DNA from: JBGTCD01 sp041749015
GTDB taxonomy: Bacteria; Bacteroidota; Bacteroidia; Cytophagales; Cyclobacteriaceae
NCBI GenBank assembly: GCA_041749015.1
Contig: JBGTCD010000153.1
Span: forward strand, 1 to 12,777
Length of the DNA stretch: 12,777 bases
Direction: 5' to 3'
The notes under the pieces are model-generated. The model ran no database searches and was not told where the DNA came from. It saw only the letters and a program-made list of their open reading frames with translations. How positions within the stretch are numbered: position 1 is the first letter of the stretch; each line of letters begins with the position of its first letter. This document shows, piece after piece, positions 7,650-12,777 of the stretch. The position numbers were made by a program, and so were the translations under genes.

Positions 7650-9107
7650 ATGAAGAAAACATTAATTTTTGCCCCCCTAGCCCTGATATTCGGATTTCTG
7701 GGGGCCTGGCTCTATGACCAAACCAAAGCCAAATTCTATGGCACTGAGCCCACTGCGTTGCAGGAGCAGGTACAAATGGTGAATTTAGCTACTGAGGGAA
7801 CTCCCACAAGGGCCCATTCGGGTCCTGAGACATTTAATGACGACTTCGTGGCTGCCTCCAGCCGCACCACGCATAGTGTGGTGTATGTGAGAAATATCTC
7901 AGAAAGAGTGCAAAGGACCTACATGGATTGGTTTTTTGGGGGCCAGCCCAGTACCAGAACTGAAATCAGCTCCGGTTCCGGGGTGGTCTTTACTGCCGAT
8001 GGGTACATCGTCACCAATAATCATGTGGTGGCAGATGCCGACAGGATTGAGATCGTTTTAAATAAAACGACCTATCCGGCAACGCTAGTCGGAACCGACC
8101 CCTCCACAGATTTGGCGGTGCTAAAAGTGGAGGATGAAGACCTGCCCGCTGTGGCATTGGGAAGCTCCAAAAATGTACAGGTCGGTGAGTGGGTCCTGGC
8201 TATCGGCAATCCTTTTAACTTAACTTCTACTGTTACAGCCGGTATTGTAAGCGCCAAAGGCAGAGAAATCAATATCTTACAGGGCAAGTTTCCTATCGAA
8301 TCATTCATACAGACCGATGCAGCCATTAACCCTGGCAATAGCGGAGGGGCACTTGTCAACCGCCGGGGCGAGCTGGTGGGGATCAATACGGCCATTCTAT
8401 CCCGCACCGGCACCTACACCGGATATGGGTTTGCAGTGCCTGTAGATATTGTGAAAAAAGTGGTGAATGATATCATCGAGTATGGGGAAGTGCAAAAAGG
8501 CTTTTTCGGTGCAGAAGTATCCGATTTGGATGCCCGTGTTGCCGAGCGGTTATCCATACCAATCAACCCAAGAAATATCCGTGGTGTGGTAGTCACCTAT
8601 GTGCAAAAAGATTGGGCTGCCGATAAAGGCGGCCTCAGGGAAGGGGATGTAATCCTTGCCATTAATGGAGAGCCAGTCAATAGTAAAAGCAATTTTGACG
8701 AAGAGCTAAGCTATTATTCCCCCGGAGACAAGCTCATGGTGAAGTACCTGAGAGGGGGTAAAGAATTTAATACCGAGCTCACCGTAACAAACCGGGAGGG
8801 TACCACCGGGATCCTCAAGCGTGAGGTATTTACATCTTCTACACTGGGTGCCCAGTTTGAAACTCTGCCACGGGTAGAAAGGGAGCTATTGGGCATCAGC
8901 CATGGCGTTCGCATCTCCAAAATCTCATCAGGACTGATCAAAGACCTTGGCATCACCGAAGACTTTATAGTGACTAAGGTCAACGGGGTGGATATCAAAT
9001 CACCTGAAAAACTAATCGAAATCCTGGAGCGGATGCGGGGCCGCATCGTCATCGAGGGGGTCAACAACAAAGGCCGGGAAGGGTATTATTCGTTTTTCCT
9101 GCGTTGA
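7650..9107 (+). CDS. htrA: HtrA/Deg-family periplasmic serine protease with two PDZ domains
   Basis: Trypsin-like protease and chaperone that degrades misfolded envelope proteins. The 485 residues begin with MKK and a hydrophobic stretch to about residue 22. No obvious cleavage site follows, so it could be a signal anchor or a signal peptide. The catalytic triad is complete: His125 in TNNHVV, Asp154 in STDLAVLKV and Ser231 in NPGNSGGALV. The LA-loop region near 83-105 (residues WFFGG) is short. PDZ1 spans about 285-380 and PDZ2 about 395-485. In PDZ1, the GVVVTYV carboxylate-binding strand, GGLREGDVILAINGEPV and the following helix are clear. Length is normal for DegP/DegQ. The ATG at 7650 is well placed before the hydrophobic segment. 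It is divergent from the GH3-dxr-rseP unit. DegP and DegQ cannot be told apart from sequence alone. Confidence 0.95.
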   Translation: MKKTLIFAPLALIFGFLGAWLYDQTKAKFYGTEPTALQEQVQMVNLATEGTPTRAHSGPETFNDDFVAASSRTTHSVVYVRNISERVQRTYMDWFFGGQPSTRTEISSGSGVVFTADGYIVTNNHVVADADRIEIVLNKTTYPATLVGTDPSTDLAVLKVEDEDLPAVALGSSKNVQVGEWVLAIGNPFNLTSTVTAGIVSAKGREINILQGKFPIESFIQTDAAINPGNSGGALVNRRGELVGINTAILSRTGTYTGYGFAVPVDIVKKVVNDIIEYGEVQKGFFGAEVSDLDARVAERLSIPINPRNIRGVVVTYVQKDWAADKGGLREGDVILAINGEPVNSKSNFDEELSYYSPGDKLMVKYLRGGKEFNTELTVTNREGTTGILKREVFTSSTLGAQFETLPRVERELLGISHGVRISKISSGLIKDLGITEDFIVTKVNGVDIKSPEKLIEILERMRGRIVIEGVNNKGREGYYSFFLR

Positions 9108-9140
9108 GCGAGGGTGAGGCAACTATTACATTAACTTTAA

Positions 9141-9173
9141 TGGCTGTTGGCTATTAGCTCTTAACTGTTGGCC
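9141..9173 (+). repeat. Short GGCTGTTGGC-type repeat upstream of the toxin gene
   Basis: The spacer contains TGGCTGTT at 9141-9148 and CTGTTGGCC at 9165-9173. The same two words, in the same order but on the other strand and closer together, occur at 10015-10033 beyond the antitoxin gene. The pair therefore flanks the toxin-antitoxin module in inverted orientation. The words are short and low in complexity, so chance or slippage expansion is possible. Confidence 0.4.
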
Positions 9174-9230
9174 TTAATTTTATTTCAAGATCTATAACTC
9201 TTTTGTTCCATTATTAGTTAACTTTACCGC

Positions 9231-9617
9231 ATGGAGAAAAGAAGGAAACTGATTTTCTACAAGAACTACTTTGATGAGTTTTTCAGCAAGCTGCCTGAGA
9301 AAGTAAAAGGCAAAATCGATGAAGTACTCTATATGATTATGGTTCTTGATAGAATTCCCGGTAAATTTTTCTCGCACATGACCGGCTATGAGGGACTCTA
9401 CGAAATTAGGATAGAGTATAGCAGCAATATTTATCGGATATTTTGCTGTTTTGATGAAGGTAATTTGATAGTGCTTTTTAATGGATTTCAGAAAAAGTCT
9501 CAAAAGACCCCACAAAAGGAAATTGATAAAGCCTTGAAAATAAAAGCTGAATACCTTGCCTACCGGCAGGCAGGCATTGAAGAAAAGCGTAAACATGCGA
9601 AAAATGGAAAACAATAG
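9231..9617 (+). CDS. higB: HigB/RelE-type toxin (phage Gp49-like family)
   Basis: Probable ribosome-dependent mRNA interferase toxin of a type II toxin-antitoxin pair. The 128-residue protein has the Gp49-like core: a helical FDEFFSKLPEKVKGKIDEVLYM (about 14-35), FFSHMTGYEGLYEIRIEYSSNIYRIFCCF (46-74) and IVLFNGFQKKSQKTPQKEIDKALKIKAEYL (80-109). These are the strands and the basic, aromatic surface typical of the family. The toxin-first order and overlap with the downstream HTH gene match higBA systems. The C-terminal LAYRQAG (109-115) is encoded by a near-palindrome that looks like an in-frame repeat insertion. It lies past the conserved core, so it need not abolish activity. The start at ATG 9231 is the only suitable ATG. 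Experimental activity cannot be judged from sequence. Confidence 0.88.
   Translation: MEKRRKLIFYKNYFDEFFSKLPEKVKGKIDEVLYMIMVLDRIPGKFFSHMTGYEGLYEIRIEYSSNIYRIFCCFDEGNLIVLFNGFQKKSQKTPQKEIDKALKIKAEYLAYRQAGIEEKRKHAKNGKQ
9557..9572. repeat. 16-bp near-palindrome inside the toxin gene, REP-like
   Basis: TGCCTACCGGCAGGCA is self-complementary apart from one A-C pair, and the pairing can extend outward through a G-U and a C-G. It encodes most of the toxin residues AYRQAG. Short GC-rich palindromes of this kind are dispersed in some Bacteroidota genomes (from memory, not checked). Here it contrasts with AT-rich surroundings. Confidence 0.55.
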
Positions 9618-9903
9618 TTCAATAACAACCTTCGAGGAGCACCTTGACAAAAGGTATGGTCCGGTAGGTACGGGAAAAAGAATGACTTTTGAAGCTAAGG
9701 CTAAGGCTTTTGCTATCGGAGAACTCATTAAGGAAGAACGAAAGCTTTCAAAGATGACACAGGAACAGCTAGCAGAAAAAACAGGGACGAAGAAAAGCTT
9801 CATATCAAGAATTGAAAACGGGAAAAGCGATATTCAGCTTTCAACCCTGTATCGAATACTAGAAATAGGGCTTGGAAAGAAAATCTCATTAACGATAGAA
9901 TAA
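9604..9903 (+). CDS. higA: HigA-type antitoxin, XRE-family HTH DNA-binding protein
   Basis: Antitoxin and probable autorepressor that neutralises the upstream toxin and binds the module's own promoter. From ATG 9604 it has 99 residues. The N-terminal 45 residues are polar and probably contact the toxin. Residues about 39-92 form a Cro/C1-type HTH, with MTQEQLAEKTGTKKSFISRIENGKSDIQLSTLYRIL giving the helix-turn-helix and the typical SRIENG recognition segment. It overlaps the toxin gene by 14 nt from this start, or by 23 nt from the in-frame ATG at 9595; either is plausible. Overlap suggests translational coupling. No operator palindrome was identified with confidence before the toxin gene. 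Confidence 0.9.
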   Translation: MENNSSITTFEEHLDKRYGPVGTGKRMTFEAKAKAFAIGELIKEERKLSKMTQEQLAEKTGTKKSFISRIENGKSDIQLSTLYRILEIGLGKKISLTIE

Positions 9904-10129
9904 AAACTCAGCACTATCGAGTAGATGGCCATGGGACCAAAGCCTGTCCCGCCAGGGAGTACGCCCGCCAACCGCCAAAAGTTTACCTGCCGAAATCCCG
10001 AAGGGATGTAGGTAGGCCAACAGCGAACAGCCAGCCACCCATTTGCATTTATAACCTAATGATTATATTTTTATACAAAGATGGGAAAGGTGGGGGCATT
10101 TAAAGCGAGATTGATTTAAACTAAATGAT
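9904..10129. other. Spacer with repeat debris after the antitoxin gene
   Basis: This 226-nt spacer is GC-rich between about 9925 and 10040, unlike its AT-rich surroundings. It holds GGGAC and GTCCC arms around 9935-9952, several CGCC words, the hairpin at 9986-10016 and the inverted copy of the GGCTGTT repeat. No open frame with coding character was seen in that part. It may be degraded repeat or former mobile DNA. Confidence 0.45.
9986..10016. repeat. Imperfect hairpin, 14-nt arms and 3-nt loop
   Basis: CCTGCCGAAATCCC at 9986-9999 pairs with GGGATGTAGGTAGG at 10003-10016. Eleven of fourteen positions pair; the loop is GAA. No U-run follows, so it is unlikely to be an intrinsic terminator. 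Its CCTGCC/GGTAGG ends resemble the palindrome inside the toxin gene, suggesting the same kind of dispersed repeat. Confidence 0.6.
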
Positions 10130-10261
10130 ATGTACAATTTAAAAAGATTCTTACGAGGATTTACTACACTTTTAAAAGGGGAAGTTTTTGTATGGGCCAT
10201 TTTGCTGGTATTGGTCGGAGTCATTTGGTTAGCTGTTAATTTATTTAATCAGCTTCTTTAA
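10130..10261 (+). CDS. Small single-helix membrane peptide, 43 residues
   Basis: I found this short frame by direct translation; no family is recognised. It starts at ATG 10130 and ends at TAA 10261. The N-terminal 18 residues are basic (MYNLKRFLRGFTTLLKGE). They are followed by one strong membrane helix, VFVWAILLVLVGVIWLAVNLF (about 19-39), and a three-residue tail. The positive N-terminal side predicts an N-in orientation by the positive-inside rule. It lies 40 nt before the DUF2007-like gene in the same direction, so the two may be co-transcribed. Small membrane peptides of this shape can be regulators or complex subunits, or occasionally toxins; nothing here decides between them. It could also be non-coding, but the basic-plus-hydrophobic layout is not random-looking. 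Confidence 0.5.
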   Translation: MYNLKRFLRGFTTLLKGEVFVWAILLVLVGVIWLAVNLFNQLL

Positions 10262-10301
10262 TTATGAACAAATAACTCGTGCCTCAAAGCACCCATTTAA
10301 A

Positions 10302-10904
10302 ATGACAAAAGACAAATTCATAACATTTCACAAGTTTAGCTCCATCGAGGATGCAGAAGAACTTATCTCAACATTACAAGATCATGGGGTAAAGGTTCAG
10401 ATTGAAGATGCCTCGCCGCCGGTGGATATTACTTTCTCAGGAAACACTTTACAGAATGAGATTAATATAAAGATCAAACAAAGTGACTTTGCTATAGCCA
10501 ATAAAGTATTAGAAAAACATGCTGAACAACTGGTTGACAAATTATCAGACGATCATTACCTCTACGAATTCACGGATGATGAATTAATAGAAATCCTCCA
10601 GAAACCAGATGAGTGGAGTAAAGAGGACCATATTCTTTCGCAGAAATTATTGAAGGAAAGAGGACACAAAATCACTAAGGAACAAGCTGAGGAACTTGGG
10701 CAAAAAAGAATTGATGACTTACGAAAACCTGAAAAGGGAAATACAGGATGGTTGATTTTTGGATTAATTAGCGCTATACTGGGTGGTTTGTTTGGAGTCT
10801 TCATAGGATGGTTTCATTGGACTTTCAAAAAAACAGATCCTACAGGGCGACGCATCTACGCATACGACCAAAAGACTAGAATAAGAGGGCAGCAAATTTT
10901 TTGA
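10302..10904 (+). CDS. DUF2007-like protein with C-terminal membrane hairpin
   Basis: The 200-residue protein has an N-terminal domain (about 5-75) with the pattern FITFHKFSSIEDAEELISTLQDHGVKVQIED, then NEINIKIKQSDFAIANKVLEKH. This resembles the DUF2007 family of putative signal-transducing proteins with a ferredoxin-like fold. A charged helical linker (80-145) includes TDDELIEILQKPDEWSKEDHILSQKLLKERG. Residues 149-173 are a glycine-rich membrane segment long enough for one helix or a tight hairpin. The tail TDPTGRRIYAYDQKTRIRGQQIF is basic. No signal peptide was seen, so the N-terminal domain is expected in the cytoplasm. The molecular function is unknown. Start ATG 10302; the stop is followed by a long spacer. 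Family assignment is by pattern recognition only. Confidence 0.72.
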   Translation: MTKDKFITFHKFSSIEDAEELISTLQDHGVKVQIEDASPPVDITFSGNTLQNEINIKIKQSDFAIANKVLEKHAEQLVDKLSDDHYLYEFTDDELIEILQKPDEWSKEDHILSQKLLKERGHKITKEQAEELGQKRIDDLRKPEKGNTGWLIFGLISAILGGLFGVFIGWFHWTFKKTDPTGRRIYAYDQKTRIRGQQIF

Positions 10905-11122
10905 GTAGGACTAATCTCTTTATTTGCTTGGATAATTAGTTGGCTGATTAGGTTATAAAAATTAAATCGAGTGATAACCGCGCATAAGAATATTGGCAGG
11001 AAAAGTGGTAAATTGGAGTTTTGGGCTTTAAGAAGGATTGTTGCAAGCCGACAAGAAAGTGCTTCTAAAACCGCCACAAGTCATTTACGCAAACCGTCGT
11101 AGCACATATAAAAGAGAAACCA
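10905..11122. other. Spacer before the DUF4468 gene, containing repeat block A
   Basis: A 218-nt region without a convincing open frame. From 10971 onward it holds the repeat block described separately. Before that it is AT-rich with no recognisable signal. The last part, next to the ATG, is AAAAGAGAAACC, a purine-rich leader common ahead of Bacteroidota genes. Confidence 0.5.
10971..11105. repeat. Repeat block A with imperfect inverted-repeat ends (attC-like in layout)
   Basis: The left end starts GTGATAAC (10971-10978) and the right end is GTCGTAGCAC (11096-11105), whose reverse complement is GTGCTACGAC. The ends pair as GTG/CAC, TA/TA and AC/GT, with a mismatch and a 2-nt bulge. The left 25 nt align with block B (11673-11699) at 21 of 25 positions with one 2-nt gap. 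Layout recalls integron attC sites, but the core boxes do not fit RYYYAAC/GTTRRRY. Confidence 0.5.
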
Positions 11123-11668
11123 ATGAAAAAATTAATGTTGACATTCACAATTTTGACAGCCATCTCATTGTCTGTGTATGGACAAGAACCATTGACTTAC
11201 ACTGAAGTCGTACAAGTCGATAGCGTTTCAAAGAGTGAGCTGTTTAATAGAGCAAAGCTGTGGTTTGCGACAGCATACAACAGTGCTAATGACGTTTTGC
11301 AAATTGACAATAAAGAAGAAGGAGAAATAATTGGTAAAGCAAATATGAATTATACCCCAACGGTTTTTTCTGGGGGCTACACTATTAAAGGAAGTATTAA
11401 ATACACGATTAAAATATTTGTAAAGGAAGGAAGGTACAAGTATGAGATAACGGATTTTATTCATGACCCGTATGGCAACCAAGACGGTAATATGGGATTA
11501 ATTACAACGGACAAGGAAAATCCAAACCCTAAACCTATGGCAAAAAAATGGAGTAATAAGGTATGGGATGATATTAAAACACAAATTGAACAAAATATGA
11601 TTACATTAATAGTTAGTCTCAAGGATGGTATGGCTAAAACAACTGAATCGAAAAAAGATGATTGGTAA
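11123..11668 (+). CDS. Secreted DUF4468-domain protein with TBP-like fold
   Basis: The 181-residue product starts with a signal peptide, MKKLMLTFTILTAISLSVYGQ, probably cleaved after Gly20 at an A/G-x-G/Q-type site, so it is exported. Residues about 30-112 match the DUF4468 pattern seen in Bacteroidota: YTEVVQVDSVSKSELFNRAKLWFATAYNSANDVLQIDNKEEGEIIGKA, then IKGSIKYTIKIFVKEGRYKYEITDF. This family has a TBP-like fold and unknown function. The remaining tail is polar, with an amphipathic helix near 140-170, and no lipobox was seen. The gene stands alone, bracketed by related repeat blocks, which suggests it could have moved as a unit. Start ATG 11123 directly precedes the signal peptide. Confidence 0.8.
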   Translation: MKKLMLTFTILTAISLSVYGQEPLTYTEVVQVDSVSKSELFNRAKLWFATAYNSANDVLQIDNKEEGEIIGKANMNYTPTVFSGGYTIKGSIKYTIKIFVKEGRYKYEITDFIHDPYGNQDGNMGLITTDKENPNPKPMAKKWSNKVWDDIKTQIEQNMITLIVSLKDGMAKTTESKKDDW

Positions 11669-11672
11669 AAAC

Positions 11673-11730
11673 GTGCTATAACAGTGTATAGGAATATTGC
11701 GGACTAAATAGCTGCGAGGGTTGACTATAG
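11673..11730. repeat. Repeat block B after the DUF4468 gene
   Basis: It begins four bases after the stop with GTGCTATAAC (11673-11682) and shares GAATATTG with block A at the matching place. Its right end, GTTGACTATAG (11720-11730), pairs with CTATAAC (11676-11682) apart from a 3-nt bulge. It is much shorter than block A, so it may be a deletion derivative. Confidence 0.5.
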
Positions 11731-11749
11731 TGGTAATACAACATAAAGA

Positions 11750-12199
11750 ATGACGAAGGACTTAATATTCAAAACTAATTCAATCTTTGATTCAGTTACC
11801 TACGACCAGGACACTGATGGCTGGCAATTTCTTTTTGCTGACGAAATACATGCTACATCAACTGGTTTTTGGAGGCTTCTTAAATCAAATAGAATTGAAT
11901 TTGTATCGCTTGATAACGGAAATCAATTTGGACTGCCTCAATCTCCTGACCTCATAGAAAAGGTGACCAATCTACTGACCGGAAAAAAGTTGACTGAACT
12001 AAAAGTGAAAAAAGAAACTGCCGACCTGACCTTGACAATTTCGGAAGACATCATAATTCAAATTTTTATAGCTTCATCCGGTTACGAGACTTATAGTTTT
12101 TCCATTGATAATAGGAAATATTTAGGATTGGGTTCTGGCAATATTGGAGTTGTTGAAGCAACCGATAATCCCCAAATATTTACAACAAGGCAACTGTAA
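11750..12199 (+). CDS. Hypothetical protein, 149 residues
   Basis: I do not recognise the family with confidence. There is no signal peptide or membrane helix, so a cytosolic protein is expected. The N-terminal half has SVTYDQDTDGWQFLFADEIHATSTGFWRLLKSNRIEFVSLDNGNQFGLP, which reads as beta strands with a conserved-looking WRL. The second half has a short helix (SPDLIEKVTNLLTGKKL) and strands LTLTISEDIIIQIFIASSGYETYSFSI, followed by GLGSGN. The layout of paired beta sheets with a YE-aromatic motif recalls small proteins seen in variable islands, some of them immunity-like, but this is only resemblance. It starts at ATG 11750 after repeat block B and has no partner gene close enough to argue for an operon. 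Confidence 0.6.
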   Translation: MTKDLIFKTNSIFDSVTYDQDTDGWQFLFADEIHATSTGFWRLLKSNRIEFVSLDNGNQFGLPQSPDLIEKVTNLLTGKKLTELKVKKETADLTLTISEDIIIQIFIASSGYETYSFSIDNRKYLGLGSGNIGVVEATDNPQIFTTRQL

Positions 12200-12258
12200 A
12201 GAAAGAGAACAACTGGAGCTAACAGGTAATTGATGAATTAATGGATTAGGTTATTAAA

Positions 12259-12777
12259 ATGAGAGAATACAAGATAATTATAAATTCAAATTCAAGGGCA
12301 ATAATTTGTTCTATCCTCTTGATGCCATTGTTTTTATTTTCCGTTATTTCCCTTCCTAATTATAACTCTTTTATCCAATATTTAACGATACTAATTTTAT
12401 TTCTAGCCTTTTTTATGATATGTGATTTGGTGTCAAGAGGAACTGTCAGAATATTTGTTGATTCCACTGGCTTCAAAGTAGTTTGGACACGACAATTCCT
12501 CTTTAGTAAATACCCAAATATAGATTTAGGTTGGGACCGCATCATTGATTTCAATCATTTTGAAGATAGGGGTTTGGAACGGTTCAAACTAACCCTGACA
12601 AATAATCAACAATATGTATTCTACAAATACACATTACTGCCACCAAATGACGATTTCGCTAAGTTTATGGAGGAATTCCCAACTCTAATTAACCAAACCA
12701 ACGAAGAATTGAATTTGGAAATTAATGAAGGGCAATCAGAATATCTGAGCAATTCATTTCAATGGGCTCTTGTTATT
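12259..12777 (+). CDS. Membrane protein with two N-terminal helices, cut by window edge
   Basis: The frame is open from ATG 12259 to the end of the window (173 codons, no stop). Residues 13-32 and 39-57 are membrane helices separated by a short loop, SLPNYNSFIQ. Residues about 62-145 form a soluble stretch rich in beta strands: TVRIFVDSTGFKVVWTRQFLF, LGWDRIIDFNHFEDR, RFKLTLTNNQQYVFYKY. This is similar in layout to bacterial PH-like domains that follow two helices. An acidic linker leads to SFQWALVI at the cut edge, which may begin another helix. No family is named with confidence. The ATG at 12259 precedes the first helix by a short charged segment, as expected. Its neighbour ends 59 nt upstream on the same strand, and nothing notable was seen between them. 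Confidence 0.65.
   Translation, partial: MREYKIIINSNSRAIICSILLMPLFLFSVISLPNYNSFIQYLTILILFLAFFMICDLVSRGTVRIFVDSTGFKVVWTRQFLFSKYPNIDLGWDRIIDFNHFEDRGLERFKLTLTNNQQYVFYKYTLLPPNDDFAKFMEEFPTLINQTNEELNLEINEGQSEYLSNSFQWALVI

Noticed and set aside
9192..9803. 203-codon open frame on the minus strand across the toxin-antitoxin genes
   Set aside because: It lies opposite two clear plus-strand genes with family motifs, and its product has no recognisable domain. It is a mirror of AT-rich coding sequence.
10971..11730. Integron attC sites of the classical type
   Set aside because: The pairing ends do not match the RYYYAAC and GTTRRRY core boxes, and no IntI gene is in the window. Only the general layout is similar, so the blocks are described as repeats.
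10948..12256. GATTAGGTTAT present at about 10947 and 12244
   Set aside because: An 11-base AT-rich word repeated once in a region of this size is expected by chance, and the surrounding bases do not align.
1..12777. tRNA, rRNA, CRISPR array, transposase, integrase or prophage genes
   Set aside because: None seen on either strand: no spaced direct repeats of CRISPR type, no recognisable tRNA arms and no transposase motifs.

Overview
The window looks like chromosomal DNA of a Bacteroidota bacterium, most likely a marine or soil member of the Cytophagales. This is inferred from gene content and style, not from a marker gene. The signs are an OmpA-family protein with PD40 propeller and carboxypeptidase-regulatory-like domains, a DUF4468 protein, a bacterial GH3 adenylating enzyme, near-absence of Shine-Dalgarno sites, and AT-rich intergenic DNA.

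Left part (1-9107) is conserved housekeeping and envelope content. It starts with the N-terminal part of Lon protease on the minus strand, running off the left edge. A divergent spacer follows, then a 657-residue TPR/PD40/CRD/OmpA envelope protein on the plus strand, whose domain order is that of PorE of the type IX secretion system but without a lipobox. Next, a tight minus-strand unit reads, in transcription order, GH3-family enzyme, dxr (DXP reductoisomerase), rseP (site-2 protease) and a small four-helix membrane protein. Gaps are 10 nt, a 1-nt overlap and 5 nt. Divergent from this unit is an HtrA/Deg serine protease with catalytic triad and two PDZ domains. Lon, RseP and HtrA are three protein-quality or envelope-stress proteases close together, though not in one operon.

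Right part (9108-12777) is an accessory zone. All genes are on the plus strand, small, AT-rich and mostly of unknown function. A HigBA-type toxin-antitoxin pair (toxin first, genes overlapping) is followed by a spacer with an imperfect hairpin and short repeats. Then come a 43-residue single-helix peptide, a DUF2007-like protein with a membrane hairpin, a secreted DUF4468 protein, an unrecognised 149-residue protein, and a membrane protein cut by the right edge.

The most unusual structure is in this accessory zone. The spacers on either side of the DUF4468 gene share a related sequence block, and each has imperfect inverted-repeat ends. The gene therefore sits between inverted copies of roughly GTGCTATAAC, like a mobile gene cassette. 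The toxin gene also carries a 16-bp near-palindrome that looks like a repeat inserted in frame. No tRNA, rRNA, CRISPR array, transposase or integrase was seen.
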